A DNA stretch of 64,000 bases from Crocodylus rhombifer (GCA_038503035.1 JAVSML010001153.1:434001-498000); one strand, 5' to 3'. Counted from the first letter of the stretch, positions 37,901-52,900 are shown. The notes: a model not told the origin generated them from the letters alone. Numbers and translations are program-made.

Positions 37901-40900
37901 TCACAGCCTTTAGCTCCTGGACTGAAGTGCAGCTCAACATGAAAACGTTCCTCTGAAGACGGTTCCTAGAGAAAGTGAACAGTACATTTACTCTTTAATA
38001 TATAGCCTGAATTAACCATCTCTGCAGATGGGTTTTTTTTTCAGTTTGCTTAATTACCTTGTTTGGATCCTCGTACAGCATGATAACAATCTGAGTCATG
38101 TAATTAAGTTCATTGACAACATTGAGATAATCCATAGCTCGCTTCCACTGATCATCTTTTGATTCCTTAAAAGTAAATGAAACATTTTATAACAAGTATT
38201 TTAAAAAAAATTAAAAGATACTAGCACAGGGCCTTAGGACCCAATTACAGCATACAGGGGCCAGCTAAGGCTGTGCGGGGCACAATCTGGTCAGCAGCCT
38301 AGTTTCATGCCATTCACCTCTCCCACAGGTTCCAAAGTTTGAGCACCACTCATCTACAGAATCAATTAGTCTGACAAAATCTAAGTTGGGGGCCTGTTTT
38401 ATTTGTTTGCATTTTTTTTAACCACATTTCCACTTACCTCCCTAATAACCTCCCCTTCAAAATTTGTTCTAAAGCTTTGCAGCCTATTAAAGCAAAGGCA
38501 CAGAAATACTTGACGCCCTTTCCAAAAGGGAATGTTTTGAGAGGGCAGCAGCTAGCTTTTAATTGTTGCAGGTGAATGAGCTGAGAATGTTCAAAGGCAG
38601 CAAGCTTACTCCAACATTAGCCCTGGATGAAGGAGCATTAAAACCTAAAGTGGGTAATGCTGCATTTGGATCATTAAAAATATCGCTGCTATCTAGCCTA
38701 CTAATTTTACGTGCCAGTTCTTACAAAATTCTGGGATGAAGAATAACTAGTTCCCTCAACTTGAATTCATTAAGTGATAAGGTTTACTGTTCCCTCAGCT
38801 GTGATAATTTTCCTTCATATAGCCTCATTCCCATTAACCATTCTTACTTTGGCTCCCATAAATCACCACTGCTGTCCTACTGGAAACTGAAGCAAATCAT
38901 TCATGTTGGTATCTAAACTATAATTAGGCGATCTTAAAGTTTTACCTAAGTAGGAGGAACTGAAGAGTTCAAATGCAAGTCTCTGCCTGGAAATTACCAT
39001 GCATTAGAAGTTGCACTAAAAGTAACCTTAAAATATTTTCCCTTGTATTTTTCTACTAAACCAAAGAGTTCCCAGATGACTTGAGTGCATAATACAAATG
39101 TGAATGTTTTCTAATATATTGGAACAGAAATTAAGTTGAAATTTTCATAGAAGCCTAGAGGAGTTGGGCACCTAATGCCTATTTATTTTTAATTGGTTCT
39201 GGGCACAATTTCCTTAGGTTCCTTTTATCACAGCATTTGCTCCAAGATAAAAGTGTTCAACTTGCATCACATAAGGCACCATATCGAAGGATTGATAGTA
39301 GAGAGTGGACATGACTCTCGCTGGTGAAATATAATCGAGTGCGAACGTGACGTTCTGGAGACATAACACCTCTAGAGTACCTAAAATGAGAAATACAGGA
39401 AAATCTTGGTCAGTGAATCATAAGGGATTTAGATGAACCTACATTAGACAACATAGCAGATTTTTTTTTTAATTAGACACAGTTAAGTAATTAGTTTTAC
39501 TATTTAGATAGCATGCGTCTAAAAGCATTTCAAATATGCAAGTTATAAACATTTAATTTTAGTCAACAGAAATAACAAAACTTTACATACGTATGTAAAA
39601 AACATTAAAAACTTACAGAGGGTGGAGTTTGTTTACTGTATCGTCATCTTGAGTTCTCTGAAGGTCTGAACGAATTTTCCTAACTAGAGGAGTACAGTAT
39701 CCTTTGGCAATCTCTAATTTTTCAGCGTTGGAAATACCGTATTCCTAGACAGGAAGAAATTAATTTCTTGAAACCAAACTGTACAACATACAGAGAAGTC
39801 AACCTTCAGCTGAAACCTTGCAAGTGAAAATAGCTAGCCACCTGCTACATTGTTGTGGTTACAAACCGTGGTCTAAATGTATGATTGTGAACAACAATAC
39901 TGTGTTAGGAATGTCTGAAGAGGTTTCCCTAAGCATTTGTCTTCTGTCAACAAGCTTGCTTATTAGGCCTGCGCGAAGCGGCTAGTATTTGCTTTGGATT
40001 CAGATTTGGCCGATTCAGGGGACAGTGATTCGATTCGGTGATTCGAATCACTGTTCCAAATCGAGCTGGTGGAATCCAATTTGGTGATTCGGCCACCACT
40101 GAATTGGCTGAATCGAACAGGCCCCATCCTGCCCCAGCATCATGGCACTTGAAAACAAACAAAGCTCTGCACTCATTGGTTCTTGCTAGGCGGGGGGGGG
40201 GGGGGGGGGTGATCCCTGCTGCTCCCCACTACCCTAACTTGTGGGGGGGAGCTCTGCCATGAGCCCCCAGAGGTCCCGACAGCTGCTGCAGCAGCCAGTG
40301 AGTGCAACAGGGCTTTATTTTATTTTATTTTTAAAGTGCCAGGATGCTGAGGCTAGTCGGGACAGCCACTGACAGGGCTGGGAGAGCAGGTGGTGGTCAG
40401 GGGGTGCTCAGGGGGGCTGGGGGAGCAGGCAGGGGATGGGGTCTGGCATGGGTCCCCCCATGGTCCCCTACCCTCTTCTCCAGCCCCGCCCCCCCCAAAT
40501 TACCAGCATGGAGCCCAGGTCCCCCTTTCTGCAGTGGCAAGCAGGAACTACCCAATTCTCCAAATCTTCTCCAAATTGATTTGGAGGCTTTGAATCAATT
40601 CAGACCTTTTAATTGGTCTCCTGATTTGAATCAGAGATTTGGCTGCCGAATCGAATCAGCAACCAAAGCTTCGCACTGCCCTCTTGCTTATACCAAGAAT
40701 GTTCTGAAAGGGTTTACTTTTGTGGCCTGAGAAGCAGAGTTTTTAATTTCTTCACCTCACTACCAACTGTTAAAAAAGACACATCTTCCTTTCCGACTTC
40801 TGAAAGACATTTGGTGGTCAAATCTATCTGGAAAAAAAAGAATAAAGGAACCCCTCCCTCCAGGTGTTCTGTAATGAGTAACATCACCAGCCTACAGCAT

Positions 40901-43900
40901 ATTCCTATATTATTCTCAGCCTGACTGAGTCTGGACATCAAGTGATCTGAAAGACGAGCATAGTTAAAAGACTACCATGGCAGGATATCCCTTGCATTCT
41001 TACCACCTTGGGTACTGAGCATACTACCATGTAAACAGACTCGTCTCATTTCTATTTGTGAATCACCACCAAAGACAATTCAAAGCTACTCAATGCAAAG
41101 CTTCACTACATTAGTCTGAATTGTAACTTAATTTTAAATGAATTTCCTTGGGGTTAAAGCATACTGAAAAGCAACAGCAATCTGTCTTGCTTATAATTTT
41201 TTCAGTCATTATAATCAATGAAATACTCCTTATTCACCTTCATACCACTCCACGCACCATACTAAATTGTATAGTGCTTCAATTTTAACTCTTTTAGAAA
41301 ACAGAGGACTCTCTCATGAAAAGTAGATTTCTGTATTTAACATCTTATCAACGTTAAATACAGCAAACAAGAATCTGAGGTTACCATACCAGGAGTTTAA
41401 ATAGTAGCATTAACACACAAAAAATATATTTTTAAAATGGATAGTTTGCATTTCCAACCTGGGAGAATAAATGTCTTTAAATGAGTTAGGTGAATATCCA
41501 CTTTTTTGTACAACCAGCAGTCACAGGTGACCCTCTGAACACCTGGCATTATATATTTCTGTAGTGCTGTACAGCACACACTAGCTCACAAAACCAGCTT
41601 CATTCTTCTAATGGTACCCGACACCCCAATATTTCAGTGCAGTTCATTCTCTGTAAAACTCACAATATACTAAAGAAAAAAATATAAATAATGTGTGTTA
41701 ATTTGTATTTTCTCAACCTTTCAGTTTCTCAGTGTGTGTGTTAGTCCCATGGTCAACCCCAACCAGTCAATAGCTTTAAAAGGTCCTTACAGGGTATTTC
41801 AAGTAAAGTTAACCAAGATTAAAACAAACAAACAAACCCCCAAGACACCCCAAGCCAAAATACAAAGGCAATTTTTTCCAGTTTCTGATGAGTCAAATAA
41901 AAGGGTTATGTAGTTAAGGCACTTTTTTTTTTTTAATCAATTAGTCAACAGCACACAAAGAGGAAATATGGCTAGGATCATTATCAATCTGAACAACTAA
42001 GCATCCTATTTTCATCATAATCAACTGCGGGTGAGCTTCAGCCGAAGTTTAGGGTAAGGCTTTAGTATTCTGCCACCATGCCTAATCTTGACAAGGCCAC
42101 TGTCTGGCATTGTCTATTAAAAAAGAGAAATAACCCGCCCCGCCCAAGGTAGAGTCATGATATAAAGATGAAACTAATATGCTTTCATTCCTATAGTCTT
42201 CTTTTTCAGGTGCTTGGCTGGTACGTTTTGGTCACGTGCCAAAACTCAAACTAATTGCCAATTTGGGCTTGGGGAAAGAAAAAAAAACAACCTTTTTTTG
42301 GTAAAATTGAGAGGTAACTAAATGTTTTCTGCAGTATGAGAATGTGAATCACCTACTAAGATTATTTGGGCATAATGGGTACATATATACTAACTTTCTG
42401 ACAGTTAAGCTGGCTTAATTTTTGAAAACTAATTTAACTTTCAGAGTGTACTTACACGGAGCAGAGTTGGCTTAAATGTGACTGCAGCGAAGCACCTCTG
42501 GGGTGCTCGCCATGTGGCAGAGGCTGTAAAAGGCTGGGGCAGAGCCCAGCAGAGAAGTCAGCCTAAGGAACTCCCTAGGCTGAACCAGAGTTCATTCAAA
42601 GGGGAAGGTGGTATGGCTGAGCACCCTTGAGGGTACTCGCTATTTGGGGGCTCCCACAGGCTCCAGTGGGAACCTGCTTTGGAGCAGCATCAGGGGAAAC
42701 CCCCTAGATACCATTTAAAGGGAGAAGGTATGTGGCAGGACACTGTTGGTGCCTGCCACTTTACGACCAAAGCTAAGCAGCCAGCAGGTGCTTGATTAAG
42801 GCAGTCATTTTAGATCTCCGGCTGCTTATATAAACTGCACCCTGCTGGGGGTGGGTGGCCTGGTGGGGCTCTCAGTGCTGCAGGAGCCCTCAGGAAATGC
42901 CAAGCCAGTTATCACCTAGGTGAAAGGCAGGTCGGGGTCCCTTAACCCCTAGCCCCTAGAACCGGGTGTGTCTGGTAACACCAGAGGTAGTCAGGGCCAA
43001 GCATGGCTATGGCCACCTGAGCCCTGTTGGGTGCAAGACCCCGAGGAGGGAGAGTGGGGGCTAGCCATGGCTGAGGCCACCTGAGGCCTGTAGGGTGCAA
43101 GACCTAGAGGAAAGGTAGTTGGGGTCAGGCATGATTATGACCACCTGAGCCCACTGGGGGGGAAGCCCATGGCCTTGAGTGAAGGGGGCGGTGTGGAGCC
43201 CCGAGTGAAGGGGGCAGAGATGAGTAGCCCCAAGCGAGGGGATGGTGTAGAGCCCCAGGTGAAGGGGTGGTGTGGAGCCCCGAGTGAGGGGAGTAGGCCC
43301 AGGTAGGTCTTCAGATGCCTGAGGCTGAAGTTTGGGCTAGAGGCAGAGTAGAGGGGGCTCAGCCCAAGAGAGAGGGGTGAGTCCTGACCCCGGTAAGTCC
43401 TCCACTGCTGGGAGGCCAAGTGTGGGTCAAAAATAAGATCTGAAGTAGCACCATGACCTGCTGCTCGAGGTGGGGAGTGAGAGTCCCTGTGAGACCCTGG
43501 AGCACTAGCTGCGGTATGAGGTACCCCAGCTCCCACATCCAGGAAGGTGGACCCAAGAGAGAGAGTGGAGCTAGTGAGAGAGGCCGGAGGTAGAGTAGCC
43601 CCTTGACTGGTCAATGCTGGGGCCAGGACCAGGAAGGTCAAAAGGGCCACAGGCCCACTGCGAGGCATGCCCAGAGCTGAGGGCCTGGGGTCCCACTTAG
43701 CCTTGGAGGTGAGGCCGAGGTCTGTGTGGCTAAAGGTCCCGGAGGGACCACACCCAAGAAGGGAGATAGCTACAGGGAGCTTGGCAGCCCAAATAATGGC
43801 GCAGGCGGCTGCCTGAGCGGAGGGATCGAAGCAGGGTCCTGACAGAAGGATTCTGGAGCCCAGTGTGGGGCTGGTGTGACTAACAGCTGGATGCCTTCAA

Positions 43901-46900
43901 GGTGTATTATCTTGAGCCACATTAGTTGACTTAGTTCACAAGAAGGCTGCTACCCGTGTCATGGAGCTGTATGTGTGTATGCTCTAATGAGACTTAATTT
44001 AAGTCAACTTAGTTAAGTAGCTTTATTTTAAAATCGGCTTAGTATAAGTGTACGCACCCAATCTTACCTACTCGCCTATGCGCCCAATCCGCACCTACCA
44101 CTACAGACACTGGTGGCACCTTGGCTTCCTATTTTCTGTCTGTGGTAGTTTAGTTTCTGATGGACTACAATGTTTTAGAATACCGTATTTTTTCACATAT
44201 AAACACCGCCCAAATAAGATGCACACCTCATTTTCAGAAGGCAGAATGTATATTAAAAAAAAGAAGAAAAAGATTTCTTCAGAGTCCTGGCTGACTGGGC
44301 AACAGAGTGAGTTTTCATGGGAACAGTGTCCAGGAAGTGTGACATCCCAGAAGACAGTCTAAGTGAGGCAGGAGGAACTTCCTACCACACCAGGAAATTC
44401 CTGCTGCATCACCCAGACTATTTTCTGGGATGCCATCATTCCTGGACACTCAAGGTAAGTCTTCCTGAGAACATAATGTCACACAAAGTTAGGTTGCAGA
44501 CCCTTGCAAGGGCAGTAACAAGACTGTTAGTTCTTCACTGGAAGTAGTTCTTTATATAAGTTTCTGTAAATTAAACATTGTTCCAAGAGACAGTGTTCAG
44601 CCAATATCTATGGCCATGAGAGGGTTAGCACAGAACTTCAACTTGGTAAGCCAGATAAGCACTAGCCATCTTGGTAGCTGTATAGGATGCACATGGTCTT
44701 CAGGCATACTTCTTTTCAACCAAGGAAAAGATCTTCCCTGCTTAATATATGCACCCTAATTTTGGGTGTCTGATTTTGAAGTGGGGAAGGAAATGGGGAA
44801 GAGGTGCATGCCATACGTGGAAAGCTATAGTAGTCTAAGTTACTGGCCTCATTAGAGAACTTCAGATATGCAGGACGTTGGACTTGATCAAATGGTCCCT
44901 CTGGGCTCAACTCTGAAACCTTGACCCGAGCGTATTCTTTTGCTCAAGAATTCTAATTTTTTAGCAGCAGTAAGTCCCATTTGGTTTAAAAGTCAACTTT
45001 AGACTCAGTTCAGCAAGATTATGATGTCTGTGGCAAACAACCCAAGAACACATTTTGAAAGCAAAAGGTTGACAAAAATGTAACTTCAGATATAGATAAG
45101 CTTTGATTACTATTATAATGAACCTAAGTAAACCTTTGAAAGACAAATGAGAAGGGGCAGCTGGGAACTAAGACCTAGAAATACACTCTAAATTTTTTGG
45201 AAAGTGACAGATTAGATAAACTAGAATTATCAATTTATATTGAGGCCAGCTAATCTATTCTTTACTAGCAATGTTCAATTTCACCAGTAAATGAAAGGTC
45301 GACTGAAGATTTCTAGCTATTCATGACTTTTTGAACACCGGAAACAGAAAGTATTTTTCAGAGATGTGGATTAAAGGCAATAATAATAAATATTGTACAA
45401 TACTTACCTGAGGAATCACAATGTCAGCTAATGCCTTTGAAAGCCTGTATAATTCCATTGTGTTTTCTAACTTTAAGGAACCATTATGCTGGACATCATA
45501 TTTTATACAGTCATAAATATCAGGGATTTTGCTGATATCATATCTTCCATTCTTTGTTTTAAAGTCCTTTTCCAACTTGGACCACCTACGCAGCATTAGT
45601 TCTAGTGTTTCACTATGGTAAAGCTGAATATCTAGACAGATGAATATTTGTATTTTAGTGCTTAAAGTTTAAATCAGTTAAAAGCTAAGTGATTAAAGTA
45701 TTACTGTGATTAACTTCAAAATTAACCTCAAAGATAAAAGAAATATTAGTTTACTCCAGGTGACAGTCAATTAGGATAAAATAATTGAAAGCCTGGGAAT
45801 ACTATTACAAAAGGTATACTCAAACATTAATCTGAAAGAATCTAAAAAAGGGAATAAGTATGTATATAGGTAGTTCTGCTGCTACCTGCACAGCTATACC
45901 AGCAGAATCAAGACATGCCCTCAAGAGTATCATCAGCTTGTCAGGCAGACTTACAGTGGTTAGAACAGGAGAATTCACTAAATTGCAGACCGTGACAAAT
46001 CAAGAATTGCTCAGGGACTTAGTTTAAAATTAGATGCATTTTTTTCCTGAAGACAAGGAGTCATGCCCCATTTCTCTCTCACTCCTGTAACAATCCAAGA
46101 CCAGAAGCTAGAGATAGAGGGAGCCAGGACACTGCCAAGAAAAAGAATGTATACTCCCTGGGGCACGGCAAGAATTTGGAAGAAAACAGACACAGGAAAA
46201 CATCAATATTAACTATCAATTCAAGTCCTACAGAACTGTAGCCATTAAATGCTGTTTTAATGGTTTACAATGTACAGAGGACAATTTGTACACAATGGGC
46301 AGGTCTACACATGTGCATTTACTGTGCAGTAACCAAAATTACTGTGCAGTACAGATGCACATCTACACATGCATGCCCCTACTGCACAGTAAATATGGCA
46401 ATTTATGCTGACTTGAGTGGAAATTTGATACCTGCATCATGAAGATATCAAAATTTATGCCTGATTAGTTACTGCATAGTAACACATATGTAGACACTTT
46501 ATTGTACAGTAACACTATGCGTGTGTGGACTGACTTGGGACTAAAGTCAGTCCACACACAACGTTAATATGCTTTAGCACCTGCACGTATAGATACTTAC
46601 TCCACTTACTGTGCAGTAAATTTAAGCCAGCATAAATGCATGTGTAGGCATGCCCAGTGAGATCTTTCACTGCTTTTGAACTAACAAAAATCTTCAGCGA
46701 AGATACTAATATTCAGAAGTCAGCCTTCACTCAGATTTATAGCAGTCTATTTTTCCTGCCCTTCTCTGATCTGAGATCTACAGGCATTCCAGTCCTTGCA
46801 TTATTCTTAAAAATATTTGAGTAGTCAACTGCTTTAGTTTCTAGCAAAAACACCAGACATAACTGTTAACTGTAATGTCACCACAGGTTGTTTTTTTGTT

Positions 46901-49900
46901 AAACTTGTTGCTAATTTTAACGAGTAAAATCTCTATTCTACAACTATACACTCATGGTCAATTTATATGAACTCCCAAATTATTAGATATGAGCAGATTT
47001 AGATTAGACATTAAGAAAAAATTCTTTATGGTGAGGGCTGCCAAAGTCTAGAATAGGCTTCCAAGGGAGGTGGTACTCTCCCCTATCCTGGAGCTCTTTA
47101 AGAGGAGACTAGACAAGCACCTAGATGGGGGTCATCTGACCACAGTCCTCTTTCCTGCCCAGGGCATGAGGTTGGACTCAATGACTTACTAAGGTCCCTT
47201 CTGACCCTAAAAATCTATGAAATATGAAGAGCAAGCCTAACAAAGAAAGGTTGCATGTCTCATGCCTGCGCAAAGCTAGTAGTTTAAAACGGATAAAGTA
47301 AAATCTAAAAATATTTTTGTTACCTGCAGACTTGGGATCTTCCATTCGCTGCCTGATTTGAGAGGTCAAGCTTTGGATCAAGGAATATACCTTGTCACAT
47401 GTCTTCACAGGATTTTTTATCACTTGCATTGACTTTATCAGAGAGATGCTTCCAGATGGATTAAGCTGCAATTTGACATAACAACATTGTATTTTATTAT
47501 CATTTTTGTCCATTAGGAGACTATTAATCAGGGACGTATCCTCTGACATCACTAAATCAATGACAGTTGATGTCAGAGAAGACAATGACAAGGGATGGAT
47601 CACTTCAGGCATGGCCTGTTCTTATACTCTCCCACTGATGTAGTGGTGCCCAGCCTTCTTGCCCTGCAGGCTGGATGAGTGGTATGGATTCAGCCTGCAG
47701 GCCTGATCAAGCTGCCCTCACACCCTGATCCAGCCACACTATCTGATCTGCAGGACTGGATATTTGGCAGTAGGGGAGAGGCAATTAACACTGCCACCCA
47801 CCACTCCCCTGCCGCAAAATTTCCAGACCTTTGAGGTGTCCAGCCAGCTGAATGATGTAGCTCCATGGGCCAGATCTGACCCACAGACCAAGGGTTGAGC
47901 ACCCATATTCTAAAAGCATCTACTTTTGCCTCTGTCAAAACAGGACAATAGGCTGGGGGACAATCAACTTGTTTTATTTTGTAGCAAGCCTATGTAATCT
48001 ACATTCTATTACACTGTTTTAGGGCTGGTATGGAGAGTGATTTGTGTTTGTTGATTAGAGGGCAGAGGGTATTTTGGATATCTTCACATTCCCAGAACCA
48101 GACTGATTCTATAACAAACACATTACTGTCACATGTTTGATAGGTATGTAGAATACCACAGAGTGCATATGGTTAAAGTCATTAAAGAAACATACATACA
48201 CATTGTATGCATGTACATACTAAAGCAAATAAACATACTAAAACAGATGAACATTACTTCTTCATTTAAGGAATAGGCTGAAATTTTTTCCAGGACAATA
48301 AAGCATGTATACTGATTAGCTCAAATTTATAAGTATTCCAGGTTTGTTACAACCTCCTTATTAAAATTTGTTACAGAAGTGTACAAGGGAGTCCACCCCT
48401 CCCAATCCTCAACCCCACCCTGAGATGAATACCTATTGTCTTCATCCAAGTATTAGAATATAGTCTGCTGACTTATTTTAACAGAATGTTATTCATGTAA
48501 TATATTCTAACCTTTTCATAGTCTTCAGGAGTAAATTCTCTGTCTCGCTGGAGTATTTCATGGAGCCTTGCCTTGACACGATGTTGGCAGCTACTTAAAG
48601 AATCACTGTCACTGTCCAATAGACCATTCATATTAGCGCTTTTTACCATTTGGACAAGAATAGGAGTCAGTTCTCCCTCTAAAGCTAGTAGTCCCTGGAG
48701 AAAACATGACAGTCACCAGACAGTAAACAATGATCAAAAAGGATGCCCTAAAATGTTGACCAAATAATGTTAGTGTAAACTAGAGACTGTTCAAATAACT
48801 TGCCAATATCTGAAATACTACCCTCAAACCTTACACATTCCATGAAGCTTGTACGTAACTCTCTATTTTGTTCCCTTTTCCACATTAGGCTTCCTGGTAG
48901 AGATTAGAAGCATAGGGGGAGAAACAAACGTGTTTAGTATAAAGATGTCTTAAGGATTGTGAAATTATTTCATAGACATTAGGACTGGAAGGGACTTGGC
49001 GAGATCATTGGGTCCAGCCCCCTGCCCAAAGGGCAGGAAGTCAGCTGGGGTCAGATGACTCAAGCAAGATAACCATCCAAACACTTTTTGAACATGTCCA
49101 GAGTAGGTGCTTGTACCACTTCTGGAGGGAGTCCATTCCAGACTCTGGAGACTCAGACAGTAAACAAGTTTTTCCTTATGTCCAGTCTACTTATGTCTTA
49201 CTGAGAGGTGACTTACTGAGAAGGGTGAAATGCTTTTCAGTGACTGCAAAACAGAAGTATGCACTACTGACATCCACACCATTCCTATTCTGATGATTGG
49301 ATAGCTTCTAACATAAGGGATGAGAACTTGCTCTTTCCAGGAGTCATAAGTTCACCCTAAACACACTTAATCTTTTATTTAGTGGGTTGTACTGAAGCCA
49401 TATATTATCCCCAATCTCCTAATGAACATAAACAAGGGTTTTACCAATAGCTTCATGTTGAAAAGTTTCCCACAGTACCTTTGCAAAAGCTGCTGCAGTC
49501 ATCTGAACTCGTCCCTCATCAGAAGCATATATTTTGAGATCATGTCGATACGTACTATGTAATCTAAGTAAACCACATCCAGGAAATCCAGCATAATCCC
49601 CTACCAAAAAAACATTCTTCTTAGACTCTCATTCTATACTTGTTCATTTTTGAAAAAGTCTAATTTATGACATACAGTGCAGGCAAATTACCTTGTCCAC
49701 CGGGGTACATGCACCTGAAAGCTCTTCCAAGCTCCTCGGCTTGAACCCTGCCTGCAGGGGTCAATTCTCCTCCCCATTTTAGAACTAGCAGTAGGGAAGG
49801 CTCATTTCTTTTGCTATCTAATCAAATGCAGAAAGAAGTTAGAAGCAACAGGCCAACAAATCCAAACATCTATTTAAGGGCAAATGAAGTATTCAGTCCT

Positions 49901-52900
49901 GTGCATCTCATTTAAGAGCTATTCTCTCTCTAGAGTTATATTGCTTTGAAAAAAAACCCAAGCATAATTCAACCAAACACTGAAACAAAGCATAACTCGG
50001 ATACTTTAAGAAAGCAAACAAAACTCTTCTTACAGAGAAAACAAATAGGTAAGAAATCTCAAATTTTAAATATATTAAGAATCAGCAAGTTGATGTTTTG
50101 TGCATTAACTACTTATAAATACCCATAAACAAAATTTTAAGGGTTTTAGAAACTCATGAAAAAAACAGGTGGTGGTAGTACATGGAAAAATGTAAAGTTT
50201 TCGAAAAGATATTTCTGATGCATAGTTTATAAAATTTCTTCCCTATATATTTTCTGCTACTCACGAAACCATGTTAAAATGTAAATTACAGCTATAATTA
50301 TAGCAACTCAGCAACCTGAGATCGCTACTCATGGTATCACTACAAAAACACTGATGTAAGGCAATATGGTGCTTATTTGCCCACAACACAAATGTTAATT
50401 TACATACAGTATTCATTCCGTTTTGCTTACCACCATGTACTCTCGAGTTAATATATAAGCATACTACATACTATGTGTAAGTGATTATGTGTCAATGATA
50501 TTGTACCTTCTTCTTCACTAGAAGTTTTTGGGCAACCATGAGGGAGATACGTTAGCTGGACTTTGCGATTTATGCCAGAAAAATGTCCGTACCTAAAGTG
50601 GAAGAAAAAAGCACGCTAAGATGCACGAAGACTGTCAAGTGCATACTCCATTTTACCACACTCCTCCATCACTTTGACATACACTAAATCCAAGAACCTG
50701 TCCTGTCTGTTGTGTTTAACCTGTTCTCCTAGACAAGATTCAATAAAAAGTTTAAAATGGCCATCAACATGTAACAGTAATTATACATTACACCTTCTTA
50801 CTGCACTGCCCAAAAAATTAATTGTGGGGTTTGGACCTAGAACAGGAAGACCCCTATACTTCTTGTTGATGCTTAATTTATTCTATCCACCCTTTGGTGT
50901 TTTTGTTTTTTTTAAATATCAGTTTCAGCAGTAAGTGGCAATGAGAAACTACCATAAGTTAAAGACATGAGATATTAAGACATTCTCAGGTTATGATGAA
51001 TTTTCACATTAGATGAGAATTACCAAGAACAAGATCTTTTATTTATTATACTCTATACAATTTGCTATATATAAACAGAACACAACATCAATTCTATTTA
51101 CTGTATTACAGAAGCTTCTCTAGGTTCCACCTGTATCTAGCACAATGGTATTCTAATCACTACATAAGACGAGACAGTCTTTGCTTCAAAAAGCTTACTC
51201 TCCAGCTGGACATGACTAATAAATCTTTAGAACAAAGAAAGTCTCCTCCTTATAAGCAGAGAAATGAAAGATAGCACAGATTAAGTACTCCAAATCATCC
51301 ACAAAACTAGGACAGAGAGAGGAATTAACCCAGCTCTCCTCAGTACCATCCAATTTCTTAAATCACAAGATTATCCTTTTACTCAATACATTAAAAAACA
51401 AGGATTAAGCCCTTGGCTTACTTGACATTATAATCTAAAGATTATTCACATTTTGATAATGAAAGAGATCAAAACAATCATTTCAGTACTGATGTGAGGC
51501 CAAAAGATGCACTTACATCTCCAACACAGTTTTCAGCTGTTCTAGTTTTGCCTTGCTTTCTTCAATTTCAGAGTCATTGTTTTGTCCAAGTTCTATTAGA
51601 AGCTGTCTTGCTATATCAAGCACTTCCTAACAGAGAAAGCAAAATAAAACAAAAAAGTATATGAACAAATTCTTATATTTATCGGACTGTTGAAGAACTT
51701 AAACAACAACAACAACAAACTTGCCTGCAACTGTTTTGGTTTTTTCAGTTTTAATTTTCCAGACTTATATCCATCACATTTTTCAAAGAGATCAAAAAAC
51801 CTTTAGGAGAAAGCATAACTAATTTAAAACACATCAACTATAATGCTAGATATTAATACACTTTATGTCAATAAACAGATTCTCACATTTAAACAAAAAA
51901 AAGGAAGGGAGGCTGGAACTAAATCCCTAAATCAGAAAGCATCTGAACTATGGAGAAAGTTTGTTCAGATGTTAGTGTCACAGGTCTGTCTCTGCTCACT
52001 TTAGTCTCATGCCATTAGCCAATGGCTTAAAGTTTTCCTGCTATCTAGCTAAGACTGGAAACTAAACAAAAGGATATGAAGAATCCTCAGAAATGACTGT
52101 ATCTAGTCTCAATTTTCAGACAAACAAGAAACAAAAGAACACTGAAGAGAAAGCCAAAGGCTACTAACTATACAATATTGATCATAGCGCTCTAAAGAAT
52201 TAAGGCATATATGCTCTTTATGATGTGATGGCACAATCCAGTCCTAAAACAATAATTATAATTGCAGTGATACCTACTGATGGATCAGGGTCACACTGTA
52301 CAAACACATTAGAAAAAGATGGAGAGTAAGCATTAATGGGGTCAACAAAGTAAGTAACCTAGAGACAAAAAGGACAAAAATTGGCAGAGGATGGGAACAT
52401 CTCTCATGAAGAGCTCTGAATGCAAAGACTAACAGTTTGTGAAAGTGATATAGGGAAAACCAAAGAAAGAGTGGTAACAGAGAGGCAAAGAGGAGACATG
52501 ATCAAAGTAGTGAAAAAGGAGTATTATCTTTGCCTCAACATTTTGAACAAGATAAAAAAATGCATCTATCAAGGCAGGAGTGAAGGTGGTTACATTAGCA
52601 GGAAACACAAGTTGAAGGAGGCCTTGAAAGAAAGATTTAACTATGTAGGCAGAGGAAGGGACATATCAGAGAGTAGAGGCAAGATTTAAACAAAAGCTTG
52701 AACCTAGCACATGCACAATCACCACTAAATTAGTTCAACTGAACATGCACCTGTACCCTAACTACCAAATTTCCTTTACCAAAATGAGACTTACTTCTGA
52801 TGTTTAACTTCCATTTTCATTTTTTGTTTTGGTGTTCGGTCCCCGTGACGTATTACAGCTATAACACATCTAAGCTCCATCCTGAAAAGAAACAAGTTAC

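Noticed and set aside
39266..39300. Use of a GT inside TTAT|GTGATG as the exon 15 donor
   Set aside because: It would break the reading frame into exon 16 and remove the conserved Cys. The GC donor keeps both.
43135..43668. 177-residue minus-strand open frame
   Set aside because: Low-complexity Ser/Pro/Leu content produced by a GC-rich tandem-repeat element. No domain is recognisable.
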